A DNA stretch of 5,669 nt, taken from NCBI GenBank assembly GCA_029264655.1, contig JARHZY010000158.1:1-5669 (forward strand), written 5' to 3'. Positions 1 to 5,526 of the stretch are shown here, piece after piece; position 1 is the first letter of the stretch, and the number at the start of each line of letters is the position of its first letter. Made by a program: the position numbers and the translations under genes. Source of the DNA: Helicobacter sp. (GTDB taxonomy: Bacteria; Campylobacterota; Campylobacteria; Campylobacterales; Helicobacteraceae). The notes beneath the pieces were generated by a model. That model did not search any database. It worked only from the letters and a program-made list of their open reading frames with translations, and had not been told where the DNA came from.

Positions 1-267
1 ATTGCAATGAAACTTACCAATAAAACAGGAAAACTTGTTAGTGTCTTAAGTGTAAATGACTGCAATATGGATTTAATGGTATTAACGACTTCAGGAAAAA
101 TGATACGCGTGCCACTTGATTCCATAAGAGAGGCTGGACGTAATACAAGCGGTGTTAAAATAGTTAGTCTTGGCAATAAAGATAAAGTTGCATTTGCAAG
201 TATATGTAATAAAGAAGAAACTGATGAGCATGTATCAAATGAAGATGCAACGCTTGATTTACAATAA
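1..267 (+). CDS. gyrA: DNA gyrase subunit A, C-terminal end (5' partial)
   Basis: The frame is open from the first base of the window and gives 88 residues, so this is the tail of a longer gene; the ATG at base 7 is internal, not the start. The residues NKTGKLVSV, then DLMVLTTSGKMIRV and PLDSIREAGRNTSGVKIVSL, match the last blades of the GyrA C-terminal beta-pinwheel, the domain that wraps DNA so that gyrase (GyrA2GyrB2) can introduce negative supercoils using ATP. The GyrB-interacting and catalytic tyrosine domains lie outside the window. The final 20 or so residues are acidic and unstructured-looking (KEETDEHVSNEDATLDLQ), a common GyrA ending. Helicobacter generally lacks topoisomerase IV, so ParC is an unlikely alternative. 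The gene ends with tandem stops, TAA then TAG. The next gene begins 27 nt later on the same strand, which suggests shared transcription. Confidence 0.95.
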   Translation: MAMKLTNKTGKLVSVLSVNDCNMDLMVLTTSGKMIRVPLDSIREAGRNTSGVKIVSLGNKDKVAFASICNKEETDEHVSNEDATLDLQ

Positions 268-294
268 TAGCAGAATATATCTCAAAGGATTGGA

Positions 295-519
295 ATGAAT
301 TTTATTAACGAAATTAATATTTCACCTGCAGAAGAAGCACGTTTTCAAGAAAACTATAAAATAGCAAGAGATGCATTAACGCAATGCCAAAACAATAAAA
401 ACTTACAATCATGCTTGCATTGTGCTACACTTTTTACATGCAGCATAAGAGAGCATTATGTCCAAGCAACTTATGAAAGTATGAGTAAAGGGCAAGAAGG
501 TGCATTCGATTTTAACTAA
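295..519 (+). CDS. Small four-cysteine conserved hypothetical protein
   Basis: This frame encodes a 74-residue soluble protein with no signal peptide or membrane segment. A good ribosome binding site, AAAGGA at 284-289, lies 5 nt before the ATG. The protein has four cysteines (C31, C40, C43, C49), with C40-L-H-C43 forming a CxxC pair, followed by SIREHYVQATYESMSKGQEG and a short aromatic end (AFDFN). The spacing could hold a metal ion or a disulfide/redox centre, but I see no family signature that proves this. From memory, small proteins of this kind sit directly after gyrA in Helicobacter (the HP0702 position in H. pylori), which would make it a conserved lineage family; I cannot check this here. 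It lies between gyrA and rlmN, and its last 20 nt overlap the proposed rlmN start, pointing to translational coupling. Function unknown. Confidence 0.85.
   Translation: MNFINEINISPAEEARFQENYKIARDALTQCQNNKNLQSCLHCATLFTCSIREHYVQATYESMSKGQEGAFDFN
487..492 (+). promoter_or_regulatory. Ribosome binding site supporting the GTG start of rlmN
   Basis: AAAGGG lies inside the end of the upstream small gene, 7 nt before a GTG at 500-502. The only nearby in-frame alternative, the ATG at 542, has no comparable purine-rich site at a usable distance. This favours the GTG start, although the residues it adds are not conserved RlmN sequence. Confidence 0.5.
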
Positions 520-1678
520 TAAAGATTGTCAATGCAATGTAATGCATAATAACAAACCATTGCAACCACATATAAATACGCAATTAAACATAATTACACC
601 AAAAGATAGAAATATTTATTCCTATCTTTTAGAAGAATTAGAGCATTTTATAACACCTAAATTCCGCACAAAACAATTATACCACTGGCTTTACCGACAT
701 TATGCAACCAATGTAGAATCTATGAAAAATATACCAAAGAATATGCAAGCATTTCTTAGTGCTACCTTTTGCTTTCCTAATATTCATGCTATACACATAG
801 AAGAAAGCCATGATGGCACAAAAAAATATCTTTTTCAAACGCATGATAACCTAACCTTTGAAAGTGTATTTATAAAAATGCGTGGAAAAGAATATGATAC
901 AACAGGACGCATAAAAAAAAGCGAGAAATATACATTTTGCATATCTTCACAAGTTGGTTGTCGTGTTGGTTGTGTGTTTTGTTCAACAGCCAAAGGCGGG
1001 TTTGTGCGTAATCTTAGTGCAGGTGAAATTGTTGAACAAGTGGTAGCATTAAAGAGAGATAATAATCTCTCTGCACATAAAAGTATCAATATTGTGTTTA
1101 TGGGTATGGGTGAACCACTTGATAATCTTAGCAATGTAGCAAAAGCAATAAAGATTCTAAGCCATAGCGATGGATTGTGTATTGCCACAAGACGTCAGAC
1201 AATCTCTACAAGTGGTATTGCCCCACAAATTGAAAAACTTGGTGCTATGAATCTTGGTGTGCAGATTGCACTTTCATTGCATGCAGTTGATGATACATTG
1301 CGTAGTCGCCTTATTCCTATGAATAAAGTTTATAATATTGAGAGAGTATTGCAATCTTTACGCAAATTTCCGCTTGATGCTCGCAAACGTATTTTGTTTG
1401 AATATCTTGTTATTAAGGATATTAATGATGATTTAATATGTGCGAAAAAGCTTGTTAAACTTTTGCATGGTTTTAAGGCAAAAGTTAATCTTATTCCATT
1501 TAACCCACATGCAGAAAGTGAATTTCAAAGACCATGCCCTCAAAGAATGAAAGCATTTGCTGATTATCTTTATAATAAGGGTATTGTAGCAACAATACGT
1601 GAGTCCAAAGGCATTGATATAAGTGCTGCATGCGGGCAATTAAGAGAAAAACATATAGCACAAAAAAATACTTTATAA
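500..1678 (+). CDS. rlmN: Dual-specificity 23S rRNA/tRNA adenine-C2 methyltransferase RlmN
   Basis: This is a radical SAM enzyme of 392 residues from the GTG start (378 from the ATG at 542). The family adds a methyl group to C2 of A2503 in 23S rRNA and of A37 in some tRNAs, tuning the peptidyl-transferase centre and decoding. Visible hallmarks are the iron-sulfur motif C154-RVG-C158-VF-C161, the GMGEPLDN SAM-binding segment (202-209), and the two catalytic cysteines of the ping-pong mechanism: C147 in FCISSQVGC (equivalent to E. coli C118) and C378 in ISAACGQL (equivalent to C355). The N-terminal RNA-recognition part is seen around 54-68 (KFRTKQLYHWLYRHY). KIL...TISTSG, ALSLHA and NLIPFNPH follow as in the family. 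The first 30 or so residues are an extra, polar, probably disordered stretch, so the start is uncertain. The gene overlaps the upstream small CDS by 20 nt and is probably expressed with gyrA. An A8 tract lies at 913-920. Confidence 0.95.
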   Translation: MHSILTNKDCQCNVMHNNKPLQPHINTQLNIITPKDRNIYSYLLEELEHFITPKFRTKQLYHWLYRHYATNVESMKNIPKNMQAFLSATFCFPNIHAIHIEESHDGTKKYLFQTHDNLTFESVFIKMRGKEYDTTGRIKKSEKYTFCISSQVGCRVGCVFCSTAKGGFVRNLSAGEIVEQVVALKRDNNLSAHKSINIVFMGMGEPLDNLSNVAKAIKILSHSDGLCIATRRQTISTSGIAPQIEKLGAMNLGVQIALSLHAVDDTLRSRLIPMNKVYNIERVLQSLRKFPLDARKRILFEYLVIKDINDDLICAKKLVKLLHGFKAKVNLIPFNPHAESEFQRPCPQRMKAFADYLYNKGIVATIRESKGIDISAACGQLREKHIAQKNTL

Positions 1679-1813
1679 AATTTGTGCCAAAGTGATATAT
1701 CTATCAATATATTTTCATATATAAATCAAAAATTGCAGTTATATAGTTTTTTGTTTTTCATTATTAACATTGTATTTTGTAATATTTCATATGGGTAGCT
1801 TAAGATGGCATAC

Positions 1814-1824
1814 TGCGATATAAA
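1814..1824 (+). promoter_or_regulatory. Weak candidate -10 element upstream of recN
   Basis: TGCGATATAAA contains TATAAA at 1819-1824 with a nearby TG. It would start transcription just before the ATG at 1842 and give a very short leader. There is no -35, as usual for this phylum. In such AT-rich DNA the match is not strong evidence, but the 163-nt gap after rlmN makes an independent recN promoter plausible. Confidence 0.25.
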
Positions 1825-1841
1825 GATACAATGGATTTACT

Positions 1842-3413
1842 ATGATAACACGCATTCTCATTAACAAATCACCAGCATTTGAACACCTTGAATTACACTT
1901 GCATCATGGCTTTAATGTATTAAGTGGTATAAGCGGTAGTGGGAAATCTATATTTTTACATGCAATTTTGAGTGCTTTTGGATTAAAAGAACCTAATGCG
2001 GCACTTGTTGAAATTCATCTTAAACTTGATTTACAATCACTTGGTATTTGCTTAGAAGATTTTGGGATAGCAAGTGAAATGCTTGATAGCTATGATGAGC
2101 TTGTAGTTTCTGTCTTAAAAAAACAAAATGCACGTTATTTTATAAATAATCAAGCTATCTCAAAAAAGAAATTAAGTGAAATCGCACATTATTTTATAAA
2201 ATATATTAGTATAAAAGATGGCAATGAGCTTGAAAATGACTATATGTTGCATATTTTAGATGCACTTACAGGACAAAAAGATTCTCAATTTTATCCAATA
2301 TTAGAAGATTACAAACAAACATTTTATGAACACAAACAATGTAAAATTGCATTACAAGAGATAGAAGAAACACAAAAAAATATAGAAAATCTCAAAGACT
2401 TTGCACAATTTGAAATTGATAAAATTACAAAAATACAGCCAAAACCGGGTGAATACGAAAAACTTATGCATGATAAAAAAATGCTAAGCAAGAGAGAGAA
2501 AGTTATGGAAACATGCCATAGGGCATTGCAAGAGCTTGATAATTTAGATTCAGCACATAAAGCCCTCGAATTACTTGGTATTGATAATACTCATTTTTTT
2601 GCAAATATTATGGAGATAAGAGGGCATATAGAAAATGGATTAAATGATTTTCAAAATCTTGATATAGAACCAGAGGCACTCCTTGAACGTATCGGAGAGC
2701 TTGCAGAAATAAATCGTAAATATGGTAGCGAGGAAGCAGCCTTACAACATCTTGCTATGCAACAAGAAAAGCTTAAGGAATACGAACATATTACATTTGA
2801 CAAAAAACAACTTGAAAAACAATATACACAACTCACCAATAAGCTTACAGAGCTTGCAAATATATTGCACCAAAAACGCATCGCTATGCTTCCTGCTTTT
2901 ATAGAGCAACTTAATCATTTTGCTACGCAACTAAGACTTGAAGCAGTAACGCTAGAGCAAACACAAACGCAACCTTATCAATATGGTATAGATATGTTGC
3001 ATATTTATCTTGCTACAAAACAAAAAAATGTATTATCATCTGGTGAATATAATCGTATGCGGCTTGCTATGTTATGTGTAGCTGCATCATGCAACACACA
3101 TGATACAGGTATATTAATACTTGATGAAATTGATGCAAATTTAAGCGGTGAAGAAAGTGAGGGTGTCGCTAAACTTTTACAATTCTTATCAAAACCATAC
3201 CAAATATTTGCTATTTCTCACCAACCTTTTATGCCACTTTTATGTGATAAGCATTATCTTGTAAGCAAAGGAGAAGGGCATATAAGCACAATAAAGCTTT
3301 TAAATAAAAAAGAACGCATTAAAGAAATAGCGCGTATGATAAGTGGTTCAAAGCTTAACCAACATGCATTAAGTTATGCTGAAAAACTTTTGCAACAGCA
3401 AGAAAAAAGTTAA
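1842..3413 (+). CDS. recN: DNA repair protein RecN (SMC-like ATPase)
   Basis: RecN is a cytoplasmic SMC-family ATPase that acts early in double-strand-break repair by homologous recombination, before RecA strand exchange. This 523-residue protein has all the parts. The N-terminal ATPase half has NVLSGISGSGKSIF with Walker A GISGSGKS (29-36). The RecN-type region ARYFINNQAISKKKLSEIA spans 97-115. A central, mainly helical coiled-coil arm spans about 155-375, including FEIDKI...PKPGEYEKL (190-208) and RIGELAEINRKYGSEEAAL (283-301). The C-terminal ATPase half has signature LSSGEYNR (398-405), Walker B ILILDEID (424-431), D-loop ANLSGEES, and switch histidine H460 in AISHQP. The signature has Ser where E. 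coli-type RecN has the first Gly of SGGE. Length is slightly below E. coli RecN (about 553) and near what I recall for H. pylori. The ATG is preceded only by a weak TGGA (1832-1835), but MITRILINKS starts exactly where RecN proteins begin. I see no SOS box; Helicobacter lacks LexA. Confidence 0.93.
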   Translation: MITRILINKSPAFEHLELHLHHGFNVLSGISGSGKSIFLHAILSAFGLKEPNAALVEIHLKLDLQSLGICLEDFGIASEMLDSYDELVVSVLKKQNARYFINNQAISKKKLSEIAHYFIKYISIKDGNELENDYMLHILDALTGQKDSQFYPILEDYKQTFYEHKQCKIALQEIEETQKNIENLKDFAQFEIDKITKIQPKPGEYEKLMHDKKMLSKREKVMETCHRALQELDNLDSAHKALELLGIDNTHFFANIMEIRGHIENGLNDFQNLDIEPEALLERIGELAEINRKYGSEEAALQHLAMQQEKLKEYEHITFDKKQLEKQYTQLTNKLTELANILHQKRIAMLPAFIEQLNHFATQLRLEAVTLEQTQTQPYQYGIDMLHIYLATKQKNVLSSGEYNRMRLAMLCVAASCNTHDTGILILDEIDANLSGEESEGVAKLLQFLSKPYQIFAISHQPFMPLLCDKHYLVSKGEGHISTIKLLNKKERIKEIARMISGSKLNQHALSYAEKLLQQQEKS

Positions 3414-3492
3414 AATTATGGTTAAAATAGATGCTTTTAAAACCGATGTATTAAAGTTTTCTCACCATTTCTCTGATATATCATTATATTTA

Positions 3493-3501
3493 TGTTACAA
3501 T
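3493..3501 (+). promoter_or_regulatory. Extended -10 promoter of cysE
   Basis: TGTTACAAT is an extended -10 (TGn followed by TACAAT, one mismatch from TATAAT). Transcription would start near 3508, giving a leader of about 20 nt that carries the ribosome binding site AAGGA at 3517-3521, 6 nt before the cysE ATG. The upstream side is T/A-rich with no -35 hexamer, the normal form for the main sigma factor in Helicobacter and Campylobacter. Confidence 0.6.
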
Positions 3502-3527
3502 GGTAATTTTATGCATAAGGATATATA

Positions 3528-4382
3528 ATGAATACAAACAATACACTAGAAACTCTTATTGATGCTAATAATAATATTATATATAAAGAGTTTCCGTCTT
3601 TATGGGAACAAATTAAAGAGGACTTTTGCACGCCACAATTAAAAGATCCTGCATATAACCATTTTTTAGAACTCTTTTTTAATTATCCCGGGCTTATTGC
3701 AATGGTGCATTACAGAATCGCTCATAGATTTCATAAAAATGGTTTTAAACTTTTAGCACGTTTGCTTATGGGATGGACACAATTCATCACAAATATTGAT
3801 ATCCACCCTGCTGCATATATAGGGAGACGTGTATTTATTGATCATGGGATTGGTGTCGTGATAGGAGAAACAGCACAAATTGGCAATGATGTAACAATTT
3901 ATCAAGGTGTTAGCTTAGGAGGTGTTAGTTTAGAGCGCACAAAACGACATCCTACAATACTACACCATGCAATTATTGGAGCGGGGGCTAAAGTGTTGGG
4001 TGATATTGTGATTGGCGAACATGCAAAGATTGGCTCTAATTCTGTTGTTATTAAAGATGTGCCAGATAATAGCACAGCAGTAGGTATTCCAGCTAGAGTA
4101 ATTAATAAGGAAGAAAAAAGAGAAAAAAATGAAAAGCCAACAAGGACAAAACTCCCAGACATTGATCAAAGTATGTTTGAATATGTGCTTTTCCGTCTTA
4201 AGTTTATTGAGGACATATTAACAAATATGCCAAATGATAATACGCAATGCAAAGATTTTTTACGCGAGCAAAACGATAAACTCCGCATGCGTGAAAAAGA
4301 GCTTGAAAAAACATACCAAGATTTTTTACAAGCATTGCATAAACAAGATACAACAGAAACAAAAACATGCGATAATAAATAA
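3528..4382 (+). CDS. cysE: Serine O-acetyltransferase CysE with unusual C-terminal extension
   Basis: CysE transfers acetyl from acetyl-CoA to L-serine, giving O-acetylserine for cysteine synthase; it is a cytoplasmic trimer or hexamer. The protein has 284 residues. Residues about 20-85 form the helical N-terminal domain (KDPAYNHFLELFFNYPGL, HYRIAHRF). The left-handed beta-helix of hexapeptide repeats runs from about 88 to 190. Active-site residues align with E. coli CysE: D91 and H93 in DIHPAAYIG, D105/H106 in IDHGIGVVIGETA, and H141 in KRHPTI; GVSLGG (127-132) and VGIPARVI (185-192) complete the family pattern. The N-terminal domain is short, as in EpsC-type enzymes. From about residue 195 a charged tail of some 90 residues follows, with a predicted helical stretch (SMFEYVLFRLKFIEDIL, then REQNDKLRMREKELEKTYQDF). 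It ends in CDNK, not the terminal Ile that in other CysE proteins inserts into CysK. The start is backed by AAGGA 6 nt upstream and a promoter at 3493-3501. Confidence 0.93.
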   Translation: MNTNNTLETLIDANNNIIYKEFPSLWEQIKEDFCTPQLKDPAYNHFLELFFNYPGLIAMVHYRIAHRFHKNGFKLLARLLMGWTQFITNIDIHPAAYIGRRVFIDHGIGVVIGETAQIGNDVTIYQGVSLGGVSLERTKRHPTILHHAIIGAGAKVLGDIVIGEHAKIGSNSVVIKDVPDNSTAVGIPARVINKEEKREKNEKPTRTKLPDIDQSMFEYVLFRLKFIEDILTNMPNDNTQCKDFLREQNDKLRMREKELEKTYQDFLQALHKQDTTETKTCDNK

Positions 4383-4390
4383 ATTGCTGT

Positions 4391-4419
4391 TGGTATTTAT
4401 AGTAGATATAATAATACCA
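4391..4419. repeat. Inverted repeat just after cysE
   Basis: TGGTATT (4391-4397) and AATACCA (4413-4419) form a perfect 7-bp stem with a 15-nt loop, starting 9 nt after the cysE stop. No T-tract follows, so it is at best a weak transcript-end hairpin. Confidence 0.4.
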
Positions 4420-4427
4420 CAAAATCA

Positions 4428-4445
4428 AAGCATTACATAATGCTT
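4428..4445. repeat. Near-perfect palindrome after cysE
   Basis: AAGCATTA, a CA centre, then TAATGCTT make a perfect 8-bp inverted repeat. As RNA it would form a shorter stem with a 6-nt loop. It lacks a following T-tract, so it is not a standard intrinsic terminator. It could protect the 3' end of the cysE message or bind a protein as DNA. Confidence 0.45.
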
Positions 4446-4490
4446 AGCAATATTATGCAATGAGAGATTATGTAAAATTAAAGTGGAAAT

Positions 4491-4519
4491 AAAAGTTTAT
4501 AATGTATTAAAAAACTTTT
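4491..4519. terminator. Possible weak terminator hairpin downstream of cysE
   Basis: AAAAGTTT (4491-4498) pairs perfectly with AAACTTTT (4512-4519) across a 13-nt loop; only one of the eight pairs is G-C. T-rich sequence follows on the plus strand (GTATTTATGTATTTATA). It is the best-placed candidate for ending cysE transcripts but is thermodynamically poor. Confidence 0.25.
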
Positions 4520-4703
4520 GTATTTATGTATTTATAATTGATATACATTATATGCATTAATTATATGATTGTTTCAAAATTTCTATATTTTTATACATTT
4601 CAATAGATTTATTCATTACTTACAAAATAACTATACATTAGCTATATAATATACTCTATATAAATTGCACTATATGTTTATTTGTATTATATAGGATATT
4701 ACT

Positions 4704-4728
4704 TTAATGCTATATAGTTTAGCATTAA
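4704..4728. repeat. 9-bp hairpin over a tiny open frame
   Basis: TTAATGCTA (4704-4712) and TAGCATTAA (4720-4728) are perfect inverted copies with a 7-nt loop. The 5' arm contains the ATG (4707-4709) of a 27-codon frame. At this base composition roughly one such repeat is expected by chance in a region this long, so function is not implied by the repeat alone. Confidence 0.45.
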
Positions 4729-4966
4729 TACAATACTATTACAATATTCTCATATCCAAACTGCAAACACTTTTTAAGTTTAATATCTAAAATATACATA
4801 CTATTTAAACATGTAACAAAAGTATTTGTGTATATTAAAATAAGTATTTATTAATATATTATATTTATTCTTGTTGTGTTTATTCTTGAGTTGCAATATA
4901 AAAGTTAAAGTGAAGATAAGGAGGTAGAATATAAAAGATTTAGACTTTGTGTAGAAAATGCTTTGT

Positions 4967-5013
4967 CTTACTTAATAAATAAGATATATACGCCATAAGG
5001 CAAATAAAGTAAG
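4967..5013. repeat. 7-bp inverted repeat with nested mini-hairpin
   Basis: CTTACTT (4967-4973) and AAGTAAG (5007-5013) are perfect inverted copies around a 33-nt loop. The loop holds GCC (4992-4994) facing GGC (4999-5001), one of the few G/C clusters nearby. It could be part of a structured RNA, but the pairing is modest. Confidence 0.3.
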
Positions 5014-5332
5014 TGATACTATAAAGATAAATAATACTATAATAGATTGTATGTAAAAGTTCAGAGAAGCATATATAAATATAGTTATATTGATTATATG
5101 AGTTATATTATATTTTTATATGCTATAGAGTTATATTGTATGTTATATAAATAATATATTTTACTTATTGTAAAAATAAATACATTATAATAGCTTTATA
5201 TATTTCTTTTATACTATGTTGCTTTATCATTGAGATTAGAAATAAACTTATTTGAGATTCTCAAGCTTTTTAACATTGCAAACCTTAAGCAAATAAAAAA
5301 AATACAAAAAGTCTTTCAATTTCTTACATAAT

Positions 5333-5398
5333 ATTAGATTTTATTAGATTCTAAGCCAAAAAACCTTAATTAGATTCTAGCTTAGAATAAGTCTTAGA
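5333..5398. repeat. Cluster of TTAGATTCTA-type short repeats
   Basis: ATTAGATT occurs at 5333-5340, and the longer ATTAGATTCTA at 5343-5353 and 5369-5379. CTTAGA follows twice (5381-5386, 5393-5398). ATTCTAAG (5348-5355) is the exact inverse of CTTAGAAT (5381-5388), and TTCTA-GCT-TAGAA (5375-5387) is a further small inverted repeat. The cluster borders the gene-like-GC island, as an interspersed repeat element might. Whether it recurs elsewhere in the genome cannot be seen from this window. Confidence 0.45.
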
Positions 5399-5447
5399 GA
5401 TTTGGGTTAGCAAGGCTTTTGTGCTTAAAACGAGAGCTACTCTATAC

Positions 5448-5509
5448 TGCCTGCTTATAAAGAATATTTAATCTTATACAAATACTTTTTAAACTATTAA
5501 ATGCAGGCA
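5448..5509 (-). repeat. GC-rich inverted repeat downstream of the outer-membrane gene
   Basis: TGCCTGC (5448-5454) and GCAGGCA (5503-5509) are perfect inverted copies; five of the seven pairs are G-C, which stands out here. Inside, ATTTAAT (5466-5472) pairs with ATTAAAT (5496-5502), extending the stem past an 11-nt bulge. It lies 33-94 nt past the stop of the minus-strand gene and is the best candidate for a 3'-end structure of that transcript, though no clean T-tract follows. Confidence 0.4.
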
Positions 5510-5526
5510 TTATCTATAATAGATTA

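Noticed and set aside
835..1188. 117-codon minus-strand frame inside rlmN
   Set aside because: It is antisense to the conserved radical SAM core, has no ribosome binding site that I can see, and reads as an unremarkable antisense shadow.
1707..1722. ATATAT-TTTC-ATATAT hairpin after rlmN as a terminator
   Set aside because: The stem is six A-T pairs only, too weak for termination, and no T-tract follows directly.
2651..2930. Several open frames on both strands inside recN
   Set aside because: They lie within the conserved RecN coiled-coil region and show no family features; they are frame shadows of recN.
3902..4169. Two minus-strand frames inside cysE, with hydrophobic stretches
   Set aside because: The hydrophobic look comes from reading the beta-helix codons backwards; cysE itself is clearly the real gene.
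4204..4440. Plus- and minus-strand frames overlapping the cysE 3' end
   Set aside because: Most of each lies in another frame of the cysE tail, with no supporting start signals or recognisable motifs.
4918..4925. AAGGAGGT, a strong ribosome-binding-site match
   Set aside because: There is no ATG, GTG or TTG 5-10 nt downstream; the first GTG (4949) is too far and is followed at once by TAG.
5016..5043. Direct repeat ATACTATAA (5016-5024, 5034-5042) with a perfect TATAAT at 5038-5043, possible small-RNA promoter
   Set aside because: TATAAT-like hexamers are expected many times in DNA this AT-rich, and no clear RNA structure or terminator follows.
5083..5138. Three copies of AGTTATATT at 5083, 5101 and 5129
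   Set aside because: The copies are short, unevenly spaced (18 and 28 bp) and of low complexity; they do not form a CRISPR array or an organised iteron set.
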